Shown here piece by piece: positions 44,479 through 54,393 of a DNA stretch of 64,000 nucleotides. The position numbers and the translations under genes were made by a program. The notes beneath the pieces were generated by a model. The model was not told the DNA's origin and ran no database searches. It was given only the letters and a program-made list of their open reading frames with translations. The stretch is from Plesiomonas shigelloides (GTDB lineage: Bacteria; Pseudomonadota; Gammaproteobacteria; Enterobacterales; CAMTGL01). The stretch lies in the NCBI RefSeq assembly GCF_900087055.1, contig NZ_LT575468.1, forward strand, positions 496,001 to 560,000, given 5' to 3'. How positions within the stretch are numbered: the stretch's first letter is position 1; each line of letters begins with the position of its first letter.

Positions 44479-46881
44479 TTAGCCCATAATGACGACTACA
44501 TCATGTGTCGTGCCGGCAGGCTGGGCCGGGATCGCGCCTTGTACCGGAGTGCCATTGAGCAGTACCGATTTCACGCCTTTGCTGACGCCATCCGGGTTTT
44601 GTACGTGAATATTGAACGTCGCACCGCGCCATTGGCGCTGTACACGGAACTCAGGCCAATCAGTTGGGATACAAGGATCAACAATCAGACCCTCGAAGCT
44701 CAAGCGTACGCCTAAGATCCAGTTGGTTGCGGCGAAGTAGGCCCAGCCCGACGAGCCGGTCAGCCACGGGTGATTGGCTTTACCGTGCGACGTATGATCT
44801 TTACCCATCACGAACTGCACATAGGAGTACGGTTCAGCGATACGTGTTTCAATCTGATCATTTTGGTTGTACGGCAGCAGGGCATCGTAGAATTTCATGG
44901 CGCGATCGCCACGACCCAGTTTGGCTTCGGCAACCCATGCCCATGGGTTAGGGTGCGAGAAAATCGCGCCGTTTTCTTTCACGCCTTGATACACGCGCGT
45001 AACGAACCCAATGTCATCATTCGGGGTGGCGAATGATGGCGCATTGAGGTGCAGGCCCCACGGCGAGTACAGGTACTCATCCACGGAGTCCATTGCTTTA
45101 CGGGCACGCTCTGGATCGGCGACACCGGAAACCACAGCCCAAGTGTTGGACTCCAGATGCACCTTACCTTCGGTTTGTTCTTGGGTACCGATCTTCTCAC
45201 CTTTTTTGGTGATCCCGCGGATATACCAATCGCCATCCCACAGGTTCTCTTCACAGGCAATGCGGACGTTTTCTGCCATCGCTTGATAGCGTTCAACATC
45301 TGCGTCTTTACCTAAGAAGCGAGCCGCTTCGATAAAGGCTTCAATGGCCCAATAGTGCAGGAAAGACACCATGGCACTTTCGCCACCGCCTAAGTTCAGG
45401 CAGTCGTTCCAGTCGGCGCGCAGGCCTTTACAGATCCCGGTCGCACCGACATATTTGGCGGAGAAGTCCAGAATTTTGGTCAGGTGCTCATACACGGTGC
45501 CTTCACCGCCATCGGCGTAGTTCACCACTTCATCAAAGAAGCTGGTTTCGCCGGTTTCCATCACGTAGCGACAAACGGTCGGTACCAGCCACAGGGCATC
45601 ATCGGAGCAGGTATCTTCCAGCCCATGGATCATGTCATCGGCATTCGGGGTCGGCACCACGGTCGGTGATTTGTAGGCTGGGGCGTCGCTCTTGTTCGGA
45701 TCGAACCACGCTGGATCGAACAGGTGCAAGCCATAGCCTTCTTTAACCTGACCCCGTAACAGCTCAATCAGACGCTGACGGGTTTTTTGTGGGTTGGTGT
45801 GCGGTACGGCCATCGCATCTTGCGCGGTATCACGATAACCCAGACCGGTGCGGCCACCGACTTCGATGAAAGAGGCAAAGCGTGACCAGACCACGCAGGT
45901 TTCGGCTTGGTACAACGTCCACGTGTTGAGCATGGTGTCCAAACCGGCATGTGGGGTCTGGCACTGGAATTTCTCAACACGCTCCGCCCAATGCTGTTTG
46001 ATCCCGGCAAAGGCGGCATCGACATTCGCCAAGTTGCTGTATTTGGCTTGTAGCGCTTGGCCGGCTTCCATATCACCGACGCCTAACATGTAGACGAAGC
46101 GGACTTCTTCACCCGGTTGCAGGGTAAAAGCTTTGTGCAGCGCGCCGCAGTGGTTGCCAGTTTTTTCGAAGCTGTTGGAGCAATAACCGCGCTCAACCGC
46201 AATTGGGTTGGACTCATCACGGTACAAGCCCAGGAATTTGTCACGCAGGCCATCAAAGCTGTCTGGCGTGAAGCTGGAGGCAAAGAAGTAGTATCCGGTT
46301 TCACGGCTTGGGTTATAGAACAGGTCATATTCGATGACGCTGTTTTCATAACGGGTACCGGCCGAGTACAGGCTCATTTGGTGGTTTTGGTTGTCGGAGG
46401 TGATGTGGCTGAACGAGAACTCGACAAAGGAGAACGCACTGATGGTGCGCGCTGTATCACCGGTATTTTTTAACGTGACATCCCATAGCTCGACGCTGTC
46501 ATCGACCGGAACAAAGATGGTTTTACGCGCTTCGATGCCGTTGTAATCACAGCTGAACTTGGAATATGACAGTCCGTGACGACATTCGTATTGGGCTTCT
46601 TCGAGGCTTTTGCCTACCGGCTGCCAAGAGATAGACCAATAATCGCCGCTTTGATCATCACGCAGGTACACATAGTGTCCCGGACGGTCAAAGGTGGCGT
46701 TGGGACGGAATTTGGTCACACGGTGGTATTCCGGTGATTTGTAGAAGGAGTAACCGCCGGCATTATGTGAAATAACAGTACAGAAATCTTTCACCCCCAG
46801 GTAATTGGTCCAAGGTGCAGGCACATCGGGACGGGTGATGACATATTCCCTGTTGTCATTATCAAAGTAACCGTATTTCAT
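44479..46881 (-). CDS. chbP: N,N'-diacetylchitobiose phosphorylase (GH94)
   Basis: An 800-residue cytoplasmic enzyme without a signal peptide. It phosphorolyses (GlcNAc)2 to GlcNAc-1-P and GlcNAc, saving ATP. The N-terminal beta-sandwich begins 'MKYGYFDNDNREYVITRPDV'. The helical (alpha/alpha)6 domain includes 'GYRDTAQDAMAVPH' and the general-acid region 'RADWNDCLNLGGGESAM', where the Asp of DWND is catalytic. The C-terminal beta domain contains 'GSSGWAYFAATNWILG'. The sequence is closest in memory to the Vibrio chitobiose phosphorylase (VC0612). It lies 30 bp after the GH20 gene, which fits the substrate assignment over cellobiose. Confidence 0.93.
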   Translation of the reverse strand: MKYGYFDNDNREYVITRPDVPAPWTNYLGVKDFCTVISHNAGGYSFYKSPEYHRVTKFRPNATFDRPGHYVYLRDDQSGDYWSISWQPVGKSLEEAQYECRHGLSYSKFSCDYNGIEARKTIFVPVDDSVELWDVTLKNTGDTARTISAFSFVEFSFSHITSDNQNHQMSLYSAGTRYENSVIEYDLFYNPSRETGYYFFASSFTPDSFDGLRDKFLGLYRDESNPIAVERGYCSNSFEKTGNHCGALHKAFTLQPGEEVRFVYMLGVGDMEAGQALQAKYSNLANVDAAFAGIKQHWAERVEKFQCQTPHAGLDTMLNTWTLYQAETCVVWSRFASFIEVGGRTGLGYRDTAQDAMAVPHTNPQKTRQRLIELLRGQVKEGYGLHLFDPAWFDPNKSDAPAYKSPTVVPTPNADDMIHGLEDTCSDDALWLVPTVCRYVMETGETSFFDEVVNYADGGEGTVYEHLTKILDFSAKYVGATGICKGLRADWNDCLNLGGGESAMVSFLHYWAIEAFIEAARFLGKDADVERYQAMAENVRIACEENLWDGDWYIRGITKKGEKIGTQEQTEGKVHLESNTWAVVSGVADPERARKAMDSVDEYLYSPWGLHLNAPSFATPNDDIGFVTRVYQGVKENGAIFSHPNPWAWVAEAKLGRGDRAMKFYDALLPYNQNDQIETRIAEPYSYVQFVMGKDHTSHGKANHPWLTGSSGWAYFAATNWILGVRLSFEGLIVDPCIPTDWPEFRVQRQWRGATFNIHVQNPDGVSKGVKSVLLNGTPVQGAIPAQPAGTTHDVVVIMG

Positions 46882-46911
46882 GTAAAAACCATCCTATTAA
46901 AGTAGCATCTC

Positions 46912-48885
46912 TCACACCTGAAACAGGCGATAATTAATTCCGTGTCGGTCGAGCAAAGGTCGCAGGCCGGATAAGCGGGCTAAAAAGTCCGGCCAATCCC
47001 GCCGGCTTTTGGCGCTCCACACGGCTTCGGCAATTGCCAGCAAACGCGGATAAAGCATGTAATCCATTCGGTTTTGATTGTTAATTTGTTCACACCACAG
47101 GGCACACTGTACCCCGAGGATATGTTTGCGTAACGGTGAGTCAGAAGGAAGAGCTGCCAGCGGCTCATAATGATAAGCCTGTTCCAGATTCACACTTCTG
47201 GCCCAGTCAACGCCGGGTTCATCAGGATTATGGCTTTGCGCCATATCCAAATAGGTGTACTGCCCAGGCTGCATAATCACATCGTAGCCTTGGTGAATAC
47301 ATTCCATTCCCGCTTCTTCACCACGCCATGGGAAGATGATGGTGTCTTTACTGACTTTCTCGCCGTGGGTGGCTTCTTCCCAACCCATCATGCGTTTGCC
47401 GTGTTGATGCAAAATCTCTTCGGCAAAACGCAGCAAGTGACCTTGCAACTCTTTCGGCGAACGATAATTCAGGGTTTGCATCATCGCTTGGCAAGCAGGG
47501 CTGGCAGTCCAAACGCCTTCGGGCACTTCATCGGCACCAATATGGATAAACGGCGATGGGAACAGGGCGCAGATTTCAGCCAGTACGGTGCGAATGAAGG
47601 TGTAGGTTCCCTCTAGCGCGGGCGATAGCACGTTGTCGTTGTAATACTGGATACTGCGGTATTGCGAGCGGTCTTGTGGATCGCGAAGCAGCTCTGGCAA
47701 CGACAAAATCGCGGCGCGGCAGTGGCCCGGAATATCAATTTCAGGGATCACGGTGATGCCGCGCGCGGCAGCGTAAGCGATGACCTCGCGGATCTCCGAT
47801 TGGCGGTAGTAACCGCCGTGTCGCTCTGCCAGGCAGGTGTATTGTGGTAGCAAGGTTTCTTGCGGACCGCGCCACGCACCGATGTTGGTTAGTTGTGGGT
47901 AGGCATTAATCTCTACCCGCCACCCTTCATCATCGGTCAGGTGCCAGTGGAAATAGTTAAGTTTACAGTAGGCCAGCTGGTTGATGAGACGCTTGACGGT
48001 GGCGACTGAGTGAAAATGGCGCGCGCAATCGAGCATCATGCCGCGATAGCCATGCAGTGGCTGATCGTCAATCTCTGTGCATGGCAGGCAATAGGCACCA
48101 GATGGCGTGTGCGCGGGTATTGCCGGTAGCAGCTGTAACACGCTGGCGACTGCATAGATAAACCCTTCGCGCTGAGCTGCGCGCACGCGAATATGCTGCG
48201 GTTGGATTGTCAGTTGATATTGTGCCGGTGCCAGCGTCGGGTCGCATTCAAACCAGATAGCACGCTCTGGGCTGGTGGCGGGTACCAGCGGTAATGCCAA
48301 GCCACAACGGGCCGCGACTTCGTCTTGCAACCATTGCACTGCCGCATCGGCTTGCGGCGTCATTAAGCTCAGGGTGGTATGCTCATTGAGCGTAAATTGA
48401 CCATCCTGCTCATGCTGTACCAAGGGGCGTGGGATCACGCCCACTTGCGGGGTGAGTGACGGTAGCGCCGGCTCTGCTTGCCATTGTGATTGCACTCGAC
48501 CAAAGCCGAGCTCAAAGTGGCCAATCTGTATTGGCAAACGTTGCAACGAACCATCATCCTGCAAGACTTCCAGATATGCATCACCAAAGCCATCGCTCTG
48601 GTAGTGCAGGGGAGCAGTGCCCATAGCAAAGTGAAAATCGATGCTGCTACCGGCCGGTAAGCTGAGCATGGCGCCATCTGCCGCCACCGGATTGAAGCGA
48701 CAAAAACTGCCAGTCTGGCTGATGCTGCCAGGCTGTACGGAGTCCGGTTTGATCAGGCGACAAATAGAGAAACAGCACTGCCAGTTCTCTAGAGACTGCG
48801 TACCTCGGTTGTGCAACCTAGCCCGAAATGTACAGTACGGCGGCTGGTGTTCACACAGGGTCAATTCCAGTAACAACGACGTCAC
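46912..48885 (-). CDS. Cytoplasmic beta-N-acetylhexosaminidase (GH20)
   Basis: About 657 residues with no signal peptide, counterpart of V. cholerae VC0613. An N-terminal beta domain (to ~160) is followed by a GH20b domain and the TIM barrel from about 270. The barrel contains 'GYRGMMLDCARHFHSV', 'YFHWHLTDDEGWRVEI' and the catalytic Asp-Glu pair in 'HIGADEVPEG'. It removes non-reducing GlcNAc from short chito-oligosaccharides after import. The start is uncertain: GTG 48885 has AAGGA seven bases upstream and follows the kinase stop by 10 bp. ATG 48918 would overlap the kinase gene by 23 nt. Confidence 0.92.
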   Translation of the reverse strand: MTSLLLELTLCEHQPPYCTFRARLHNRGTQSLENWQCCFSICRLIKPDSVQPGSISQTGSFCRFNPVAADGAMLSLPAGSSIDFHFAMGTAPLHYQSDGFGDAYLEVLQDDGSLQRLPIQIGHFELGFGRVQSQWQAEPALPSLTPQVGVIPRPLVQHEQDGQFTLNEHTTLSLMTPQADAAVQWLQDEVAARCGLALPLVPATSPERAIWFECDPTLAPAQYQLTIQPQHIRVRAAQREGFIYAVASVLQLLPAIPAHTPSGAYCLPCTEIDDQPLHGYRGMMLDCARHFHSVATVKRLINQLAYCKLNYFHWHLTDDEGWRVEINAYPQLTNIGAWRGPQETLLPQYTCLAERHGGYYRQSEIREVIAYAAARGITVIPEIDIPGHCRAAILSLPELLRDPQDRSQYRSIQYYNDNVLSPALEGTYTFIRTVLAEICALFPSPFIHIGADEVPEGVWTASPACQAMMQTLNYRSPKELQGHLLRFAEEILHQHGKRMMGWEEATHGEKVSKDTIIFPWRGEEAGMECIHQGYDVIMQPGQYTYLDMAQSHNPDEPGVDWARSVNLEQAYHYEPLAALPSDSPLRKHILGVQCALWCEQINNQNRMDYMLYPRLLAIAEAVWSAKSRRDWPDFLARLSGLRPLLDRHGINYRLFQV

Positions 48886-48895
48886 GGCATCATCC

Positions 48896-49792
48896 TTAAT
48901 CGATTTCACTGGTGACATTCTCGATCACCGGCAGATGTTGACGGGCATAAAAAATGGCGCCGTCGATCGCATCAAAGCGTGGTTCTTGCAAACGAGCCAA
49001 ATAACGCTCTTGCAGCCAAGGCTGGATGTGGCGGCCAATACTGCCCATCAGCGCAACGCGCTCGGCGCCTTTATGCAGCAGGGCATCGAGCAGCAGTTCG
49101 ATGTCACGCGCGGTATCTTGCAGCAGTTGTTTGGCCAGATGATCGTGCGCAGCATGCTGGAAAATTAGCGGCGCAAAGCTGGCATAGTCACGTGGCAGCG
49201 CTTGCTTTGACCAGCTGACAATATTGTCGATGTTCTGCTCGAACTGACTGAAAATCGCTTCGGCCAAACTGGAAGCGGCCGTAATGCCTTCGATAGCCAG
49301 CAGTGATTGCTGGATACAGGCCAAGCCTAACCGGGCCCCGCTACCTTGATCGGAGATGGGGAATTCATGGCCACCGAGGGTGGTGATGTGACCGGTACGA
49401 TACAGCAGGCCGCAAGAGCCGGTACCGGCAATCAGGACGGCGCCATCTTCACCGCCCCAGGCACCCAGACAGGCTCCAAGGGCATCGGTGATCAGGACTT
49501 GACGTGCATAGGAGGTCGGTAGACGCGAAAAGGCGTCTTGCGCCTCTTGATGCTCAGCGCCTGCTAACGCAAAGCAGACGTGCATACGTTGATAGTCGCG
49601 CACGGTAAGGCCGGCTTGTTGCGTCGCATCGCCAATGGCATGTTGTACGGCTTGCATCGCCAACTCGCTGCCCAGCAGGATATTGGCGCTTCCGGCATAG
49701 CCTTCACCCAAGTTATTGCCGTGCTGGTCGCGGATCCGCGCGCGGCATCCGGTGCCACCGCCGTCAACGCCCACATACAAAATCTCAGACAT
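48896..49792 (-). CDS. N-acetylglucosamine (glucosamine) kinase, BadF/BcrA ATPase family
   Basis: A 298-residue ASKHA-fold sugar kinase. The phosphate-1 motif 'VGVDGGGTGCRARI' is at residues 7-20, 'LITDALGACLGAWGGEDGAVLIAGTGS' (in part) near 98-125, and 'HEFPISDQGSGARLG' near 140. It corresponds to V. cholerae VC0614 (GspK) and phosphorylates GlcNAc or GlcN released in the cytoplasm. Its start overlaps the stop of the GH9 gene by 8 nt, so the genes are tightly packed. Confidence 0.9.
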   Translation of the reverse strand: MSEILYVGVDGGGTGCRARIRDQHGNNLGEGYAGSANILLGSELAMQAVQHAIGDATQQAGLTVRDYQRMHVCFALAGAEHQEAQDAFSRLPTSYARQVLITDALGACLGAWGGEDGAVLIAGTGSCGLLYRTGHITTLGGHEFPISDQGSGARLGLACIQQSLLAIEGITAASSLAEAIFSQFEQNIDNIVSWSKQALPRDYASFAPLIFQHAAHDHLAKQLLQDTARDIELLLDALLHKGAERVALMGSIGRHIQPWLQERYLARLQEPRFDAIDGAIFYARQHLPVIENVTSEID

Positions 49793-51491
49793 GATGCGCC
49801 TCCTTGTACTGGTAAGTAATTGCTAATAAATACCAGGCTGCATGTGGGATCCATTGCTCTCCCCAGCGCCAGTTTTGCAGTATGTCTTCATCGTACGGTT
49901 GGGGTTTGAAGTCTAAATCGGCTTCATCCTCAAAACCGGCGGTAATGCCGTTACAGACACCCCCTTTGGCATTCGGGAAGGCATCCAAATAGGTTGGGTT
50001 GTGGTGTCCTGTGCCATCAAGCATGCAGATATCAAACGGGTTACGGCCCAAAATCCAGTGCAGCGCATCGTTGGCATAGTGGGTTAGAGCCGGTTGTTGC
50101 TCGGCGTTGGCGTACGGCTTTGCGGCATAGGCCATGCTGGCCAGAGAGGCTAAACGGGCATTTTCGCCTTGCCACCAGTAACCGCTTTCATTGTCATGTG
50201 GAATAAAGAAACTACGCCGTTTTTCGCTGTGGGTGCCTTTGACGTATTGGCATGGATAGCCAAACGGGTTAAACGGCTCGGCCGTGATGTGCAGCTCAAA
50301 CTCGATAGCTTGACGCAGCGTTTGTTGCAAGGCGGCCTGTTGTGCGGGCAGGGCGCTGTGCTGGAGGTGATACACCAGCGCCAATACCGGTAATCCTGCA
50401 TCCGAGGCATGGAAAAATGGTCGCGAGCCATCGGCATTGGCAGACCAGTAGTACGGGTATTGTGCATCACTGCATTGGCGCTGCATTAAACGCTCGGCCC
50501 AGTACTGGCTCTCTTGTTGCAAGCGGGTATCTTGCGTGGCGCGATAGAGCGCGGAGGCTGCCAGCAGGGCGCAATACTCATCCAGAATATTTTCGCAGCC
50601 ATCATCCAGATACTGGTGATTGTATTCGCGCAGATGCCAATAGCCACTTAAGGCCGCACGCAGATAGTCATCTTGCTGGTATTCACCGTGACGCGGCTGG
50701 CGGGAGGCATCAGCCAGCGCTGCAATCGCCATACCGCCACCTTGACGGAAGGCCGCTTGGTAAGTGGTCGCTTTATGTCCGGCTTGGGTTGCATAGCTGC
50801 AAATTTCGCGCTGCTGCGGCTGTTTGCTCCAACGATCGAACAGCGTCATGTAGAAATAACCGTTGGGATCTTGCATGCGTACCAGAAAATCGGCGCCAAA
50901 CAGGGCTTCATCCAGCAGACGGTGATACAGGTTTTGGATTTTCAGTGCCGAGTCATTGGCCAACAGTTCGCTGGCTTGCAATAAACTCCACACCACCAGC
51001 GGTGTTTGTTGCGGGTTCATGTAGTTGGCATACGAGAGATGGCTGAGGTATTTACTCACATCCCCTGAGGCGTCATACCAACCTCCATGCAGATCGACCG
51101 GATCTCGCTCTGGTTGATCAAAAAAGTGCGCCTGACGATCGTGCAGATCGTAGCGTCCGCTACAGCGTTGGGATTTGAAATAGTGCAAAACATCGGACAA
51201 CGTGGCGTGCAGCGCCAGTCCGTCACCGATGGTAAAAGTATGGGAGCGATAATCGCCGCATTGCAGGTAAAAGCGGCCACATACCTGAAAGTCGGAAAAA
51301 TCCAGAGTGTAGAAATAACGGTTTTTCCAGCCGGGGACCGCGCCCTGACTGACGATGGCGACCTGACTCACCACTACCTGGTCTTCCTCACGGTATAGAC
51401 CGGCTTGCTGGCCGCGCAGACCAGGCGGTGCTTGCAGCACCGCCTGTTTTGCGCCGTGCCGCTCGTAGCCGAGATGGTTTACTAGCAGCAT
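49785..51491 (-). CDS. GH9-family glycosidase, probable exo-beta-glucosaminidase
   Basis: A 568-residue cytoplasmic protein without a signal peptide. An N-terminal Ig-like CelD_N domain (starting 'MLLVNHLGYE', to ~85) precedes the (alpha/alpha)6 GH9 catalytic domain. Catalytic Asp residues lie in 'GGWYDASGDVSKY' near 145. The C-terminal signatures are 'HWILGRNPFDICMLDGTGHHNP' (in part) and 'DEDILQNW'. Its V. cholerae counterpart VC0615 was annotated as endoglucanase-related and later described as a glucosaminidase for GlcN residues. I infer the same here from context, not from specific residues. AAGGA precedes the ATG at 51491. Confidence 0.88.
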   Translation of the reverse strand: MLLVNHLGYERHGAKQAVLQAPPGLRGQQAGLYREEDQVVVSQVAIVSQGAVPGWKNRYFYTLDFSDFQVCGRFYLQCGDYRSHTFTIGDGLALHATLSDVLHYFKSQRCSGRYDLHDRQAHFFDQPERDPVDLHGGWYDASGDVSKYLSHLSYANYMNPQQTPLVVWSLLQASELLANDSALKIQNLYHRLLDEALFGADFLVRMQDPNGYFYMTLFDRWSKQPQQREICSYATQAGHKATTYQAAFRQGGGMAIAALADASRQPRHGEYQQDDYLRAALSGYWHLREYNHQYLDDGCENILDEYCALLAASALYRATQDTRLQQESQYWAERLMQRQCSDAQYPYYWSANADGSRPFFHASDAGLPVLALVYHLQHSALPAQQAALQQTLRQAIEFELHITAEPFNPFGYPCQYVKGTHSEKRRSFFIPHDNESGYWWQGENARLASLASMAYAAKPYANAEQQPALTHYANDALHWILGRNPFDICMLDGTGHHNPTYLDAFPNAKGGVCNGITAGFEDEADLDFKPQPYDEDILQNWRWGEQWIPHAAWYLLAITYQYKEAHHV

Positions 51492-51501
51492 GGCTGGTTC
51501 C

Positions 51502-52491
51502 TTATGATGTAAACAGGTGGCAACGAACGAAGTGGTTACTGCCAAGCTGAGTCACTTCGGGCAGTGCTTCGGTACATTTGGCCGTGGCGTGTGTACAGCG
51601 TCCGGCGAACGGACAGCCGACGCTGTCTGGTGTCCAGAGCGGGATCTCGCCCTTTTCCCCTTCCAGCTTGGCGTGGATACTCTTGCTCGGATCCGGTACC
51701 GCCGAGATCAGCAGCTTGGTGTACGGATGCTGAGGATGATGGATCACCTCTTCGGTATCACCCCATTCCACCATGTGCCCAACGTACATAACGGCAATGT
51801 CTTCTGCCAGATAACGCGCGGTGGCGATATCGTGGGTGATGTACATCATCGCCATGTCGTTTTCGTGCTTCATCTCTTCCAGTAAGTTGAGCACCCCAGC
51901 ACGAATCGAGACGTCCAGCATGGAGGTCGGTTCATCCGCCAGTACCACATCGGCTTCTACCGCTAAGTTGCGAGCAATGTTGACCCGCTGACGTTGACCG
52001 CCGGAGAGCTGGTGCGGGTATTTTTCTGAGGTGGCTTTCACCGGTACCAGACCCACTTGCTCTAGCAGCTGGTACACGCGCTCACGGCACTCAGCCTGAG
52101 AGCTCACTTTTTTGTGCAGCAGCAGTGGACGCGCAATGTGGTGATAAATAGTGTGGGTTGGGTTCAATGAACCGAACGGATCTTGCCACACCATCTGAAT
52201 TGCCGCCCGGTAGTTCAGCAGATCATGACGGGATTTTATGTCATCAATATTGCGGCCTTTATAGGTGATCTGGCCGCCGTTTTGGTGGTACATCTTGGCG
52301 ATGATCCGGGCGGTGGTACTTTTACCTGAGCCGGATTCACCCACTACCGCCAGCGCACGGCGGCGGTAGAGTTTAAACGACACGTCATTCAGTGCCCGCA
52401 TCATTGGTTTGTTGAGGGCATGGCTGTTGATTGGGAAATCCTTAATCAGATTTTTCCCTTCAACAATTGGCAGTTCTACGATATTCGACAT
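51502..52491 (-). CDS. Chitobiose ABC transporter ATP-binding protein (OppF/DppF type)
   Basis: A 329-residue ABC ATPase of the oligopeptide/nickel group. Walker A is GESGSGKST (51-59), the signature 'LSGGQRQRVNIARNLAVEA' near 155, and Walker B 'VVLADEPTSMLD' near 178. The C-terminal oligo_HPY zinc-type region has 'GCPFAGRCTHATAKC'. It pairs with the ATPase encoded just upstream. The AAGGAG site is good. The binding protein, the two permeases and this pair form a complete five-gene importer, matching the VC0616-VC0620 set. Confidence 0.92.
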   Translation of the reverse strand: MSNIVELPIVEGKNLIKDFPINSHALNKPMMRALNDVSFKLYRRRALAVVGESGSGKSTTARIIAKMYHQNGGQITYKGRNIDDIKSRHDLLNYRAAIQMVWQDPFGSLNPTHTIYHHIARPLLLHKKVSSQAECRERVYQLLEQVGLVPVKATSEKYPHQLSGGQRQRVNIARNLAVEADVVLADEPTSMLDVSIRAGVLNLLEEMKHENDMAMMYITHDIATARYLAEDIAVMYVGHMVEWGDTEEVIHHPQHPYTKLLISAVPDPSKSIHAKLEGEKGEIPLWTPDSVGCPFAGRCTHATAKCTEALPEVTQLGSNHFVRCHLFTS

Positions 52492-52502
52492 ATTTCCACT
52501 CC

Positions 52503-53495
52503 TTACCCGACAACCAGTTTTTGCGCAGCCTGCTGGGTAAACAGATGGCAGTTGGTAAATCGATGCGGTTCAACCTGATGCAGCTTGGTGTACTCGCTGA
52601 AACATTGCTGTGTGGCTTTCGGGCAGCGCGCCTGGAAGCGGCAGCCTACCGGAATTTCCAGTAAGTTCAGCGGGTTGCCTGGGATGCCAGTTAGCGGCGT
52701 CTTCGGACCAAACATCGGAGGGAAGGAGTTGGACAGCCCTTCGGTGTACGGGTGATACGGCTTGGTCAGGATCTCCTTGGAAGGCGCGACTTCCGCCAGT
52801 TCACCGGCATACATGATGCCGATCCGGTCGGTAAACTCGACCATCAAGCTCAGATCGTGGGTAATGAACAGAATCGAGAAGCCGAATTCTTCTTTCAGGG
52901 CGTAGATCTTTTGCAGGATCTCACGCTGCACGACGACGTCCAGTGCGGTGGTTGGCTCATCCATGATGATCAGTTTTGGATTGAGCGCCAAAGCAATGGC
53001 AATTACCAGACGCTGGCGCATACCGCCGGAGAACTGGTGCGGATAGTCGCGCAGACGGCTTGGGTGGATATCCACAATCTCCAGCAGACCTTCGGCGCGG
53101 CGGATCGCCTGTTCGCGAGTCATGTTGGTGTGGGCCATTAGTACGTCACAAAACTGCTCTTCCAGCGTCAGTACTGGGTTGAGCGAGTTCATGGCGCTTT
53201 GGAACACCATACTGATGCTTTCCCAGCGAAACTTGGTCATCTTCGCTTCGCTGAATTTCAGAATATCCTGACCATCGAACAGGATCTCCCCGCCAGTGAT
53301 AAATGCAGGCGGTTTGTGCAGTCGCATGGCTGAGAAGGCGACGGTACTTTTACCGCAACCAGACTCACCGGCCAGACCGAAGATCTCGCCTTTTTTGATA
53401 TCAAAGCTGACATTGTTGACCGCACGCACATCGCCGGCATCAGTAATGTAATCAACGCACAGGTTGCGGATTTCCAGCTGAATATCCTTACTCAT
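52503..53495 (-). CDS. Chitobiose ABC transporter ATP-binding protein (OppD/DppD type)
   Basis: A 330-residue ABC ATPase. Walker A is GESGCGKST (43-51), the signature 'FSGGMRQRLVIAIAL' near 151, Walker B 'LIIMDEPTTALD' near 171, and the H-loop 'LFITHDLSLMV' near 205. The C-terminal oligo_HPY segment includes 'GCRFQARCPKATQQC'. The start overlaps the upstream permease stop by four bases (ATGA) and has a strong GGAGG site. Confidence 0.92.
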   Translation of the reverse strand: MSKDIQLEIRNLCVDYITDAGDVRAVNNVSFDIKKGEIFGLAGESGCGKSTVAFSAMRLHKPPAFITGGEILFDGQDILKFSEAKMTKFRWESISMVFQSAMNSLNPVLTLEEQFCDVLMAHTNMTREQAIRRAEGLLEIVDIHPSRLRDYPHQFSGGMRQRLVIAIALALNPKLIIMDEPTTALDVVVQREILQKIYALKEEFGFSILFITHDLSLMVEFTDRIGIMYAGELAEVAPSKEILTKPYHPYTEGLSNSFPPMFGPKTPLTGIPGNPLNLLEIPVGCRFQARCPKATQQCFSEYTKLHQVEPHRFTNCHLFTQQAAQKLVVG

Positions 53496-54391
53496 GCTAT
53501 TTCCTCCTGCTGTTTACGCATCATAGACTTCCAGCGTTGCATGCCTTTTTGTGAGCGCAGCTGCGGGTTGGCAATTTCATCGACGGCAAAGTTCAGCAGA
53601 GCCAGACCGATAACCAGAATAATCAGAGCCAGACATGGTGCGACCACTTCCCACCAGGCGCCGACCAGAATGGCCGAGGAGGTTTGTACGTTGTACAGCA
53701 TGATGCCCCAGCTAACGATATTTGGGTCACCCAGACCTAAGTATTCCAAGGTCGCTTCGGTCATGATGGCGTACATCACCGAGCCGATGAAGGACGCACC
53801 AATGATGGACATCAGGTTCGGCAGAATTTCGACCAGAATGATGCGCCAAGACGGTTCACCCAGCAATTCGGCGGCTTTAACAAACTCCTTCTCACGCAGT
53901 GACATGGTCTGTGCGCGTACCACCCGTGCGCCCCACGCCCATGACGTGAAGCCTATTATGAGTGTGATGACGAAAGGACTCGCCTGACCGATAAAGGCTG
54001 CAAGGACGAACAAGAGCGGCAATTGCGGAATAACCAGCATCACGTTCATAAAGAAAGTCAGGACTTCATCAATCTTGCCACCGAAGTAACCGGCAGTGAC
54101 ACCCATCGCAACGGCGAGGGTACAAACGATGATCCCGGCACCAAAGCCTACGGCGAGGGAAACTTTACCGCCGTGGATCACTTGGCTCATCACGTCACGG
54201 CCCATACGGGTGGTGCCCATGACGTGTTCAGCACTTGGCGCTTCGTGTGGACGGCCAACACGCTTATCCGGCACATGGGTGGTGATGAACGAGGCCGACA
54301 GCGCCAACAGGATGAAGGCAATGATGATGCCGGATCCGACCAGTGCTTTCGGGTTACCGAGCACAATTTTGACAAAATTTGGCATACGCAT
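53492..54391 (-). CDS. Chitobiose ABC transporter permease (DppC type)
   Basis: A 299-residue inner-membrane permease with about six helices. The N-terminal segment is at about 18-40. The EAA loop that contacts the ATPases is 'EKEFVKAAELLGEPSWRIILVEILPNLM' (quoted in part) near 165-195. The family is BPD_transp_1 with the OppC N-terminal extension. A GGAGG site lies ahead of ATG 54391. Confidence 0.92.
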   Translation of the reverse strand: MRMPNFVKIVLGNPKALVGSGIIIAFILLALSASFITTHVPDKRVGRPHEAPSAEHVMGTTRMGRDVMSQVIHGGKVSLAVGFGAGIIVCTLAVAMGVTAGYFGGKIDEVLTFFMNVMLVIPQLPLLFVLAAFIGQASPFVITLIIGFTSWAWGARVVRAQTMSLREKEFVKAAELLGEPSWRIILVEILPNLMSIIGASFIGSVMYAIMTEATLEYLGLGDPNIVSWGIMLYNVQTSSAILVGAWWEVVAPCLALIILVIGLALLNFAVDEIANPQLRSQKGMQRWKSMMRKQQEEIA

Positions 54392-54393
54392 GC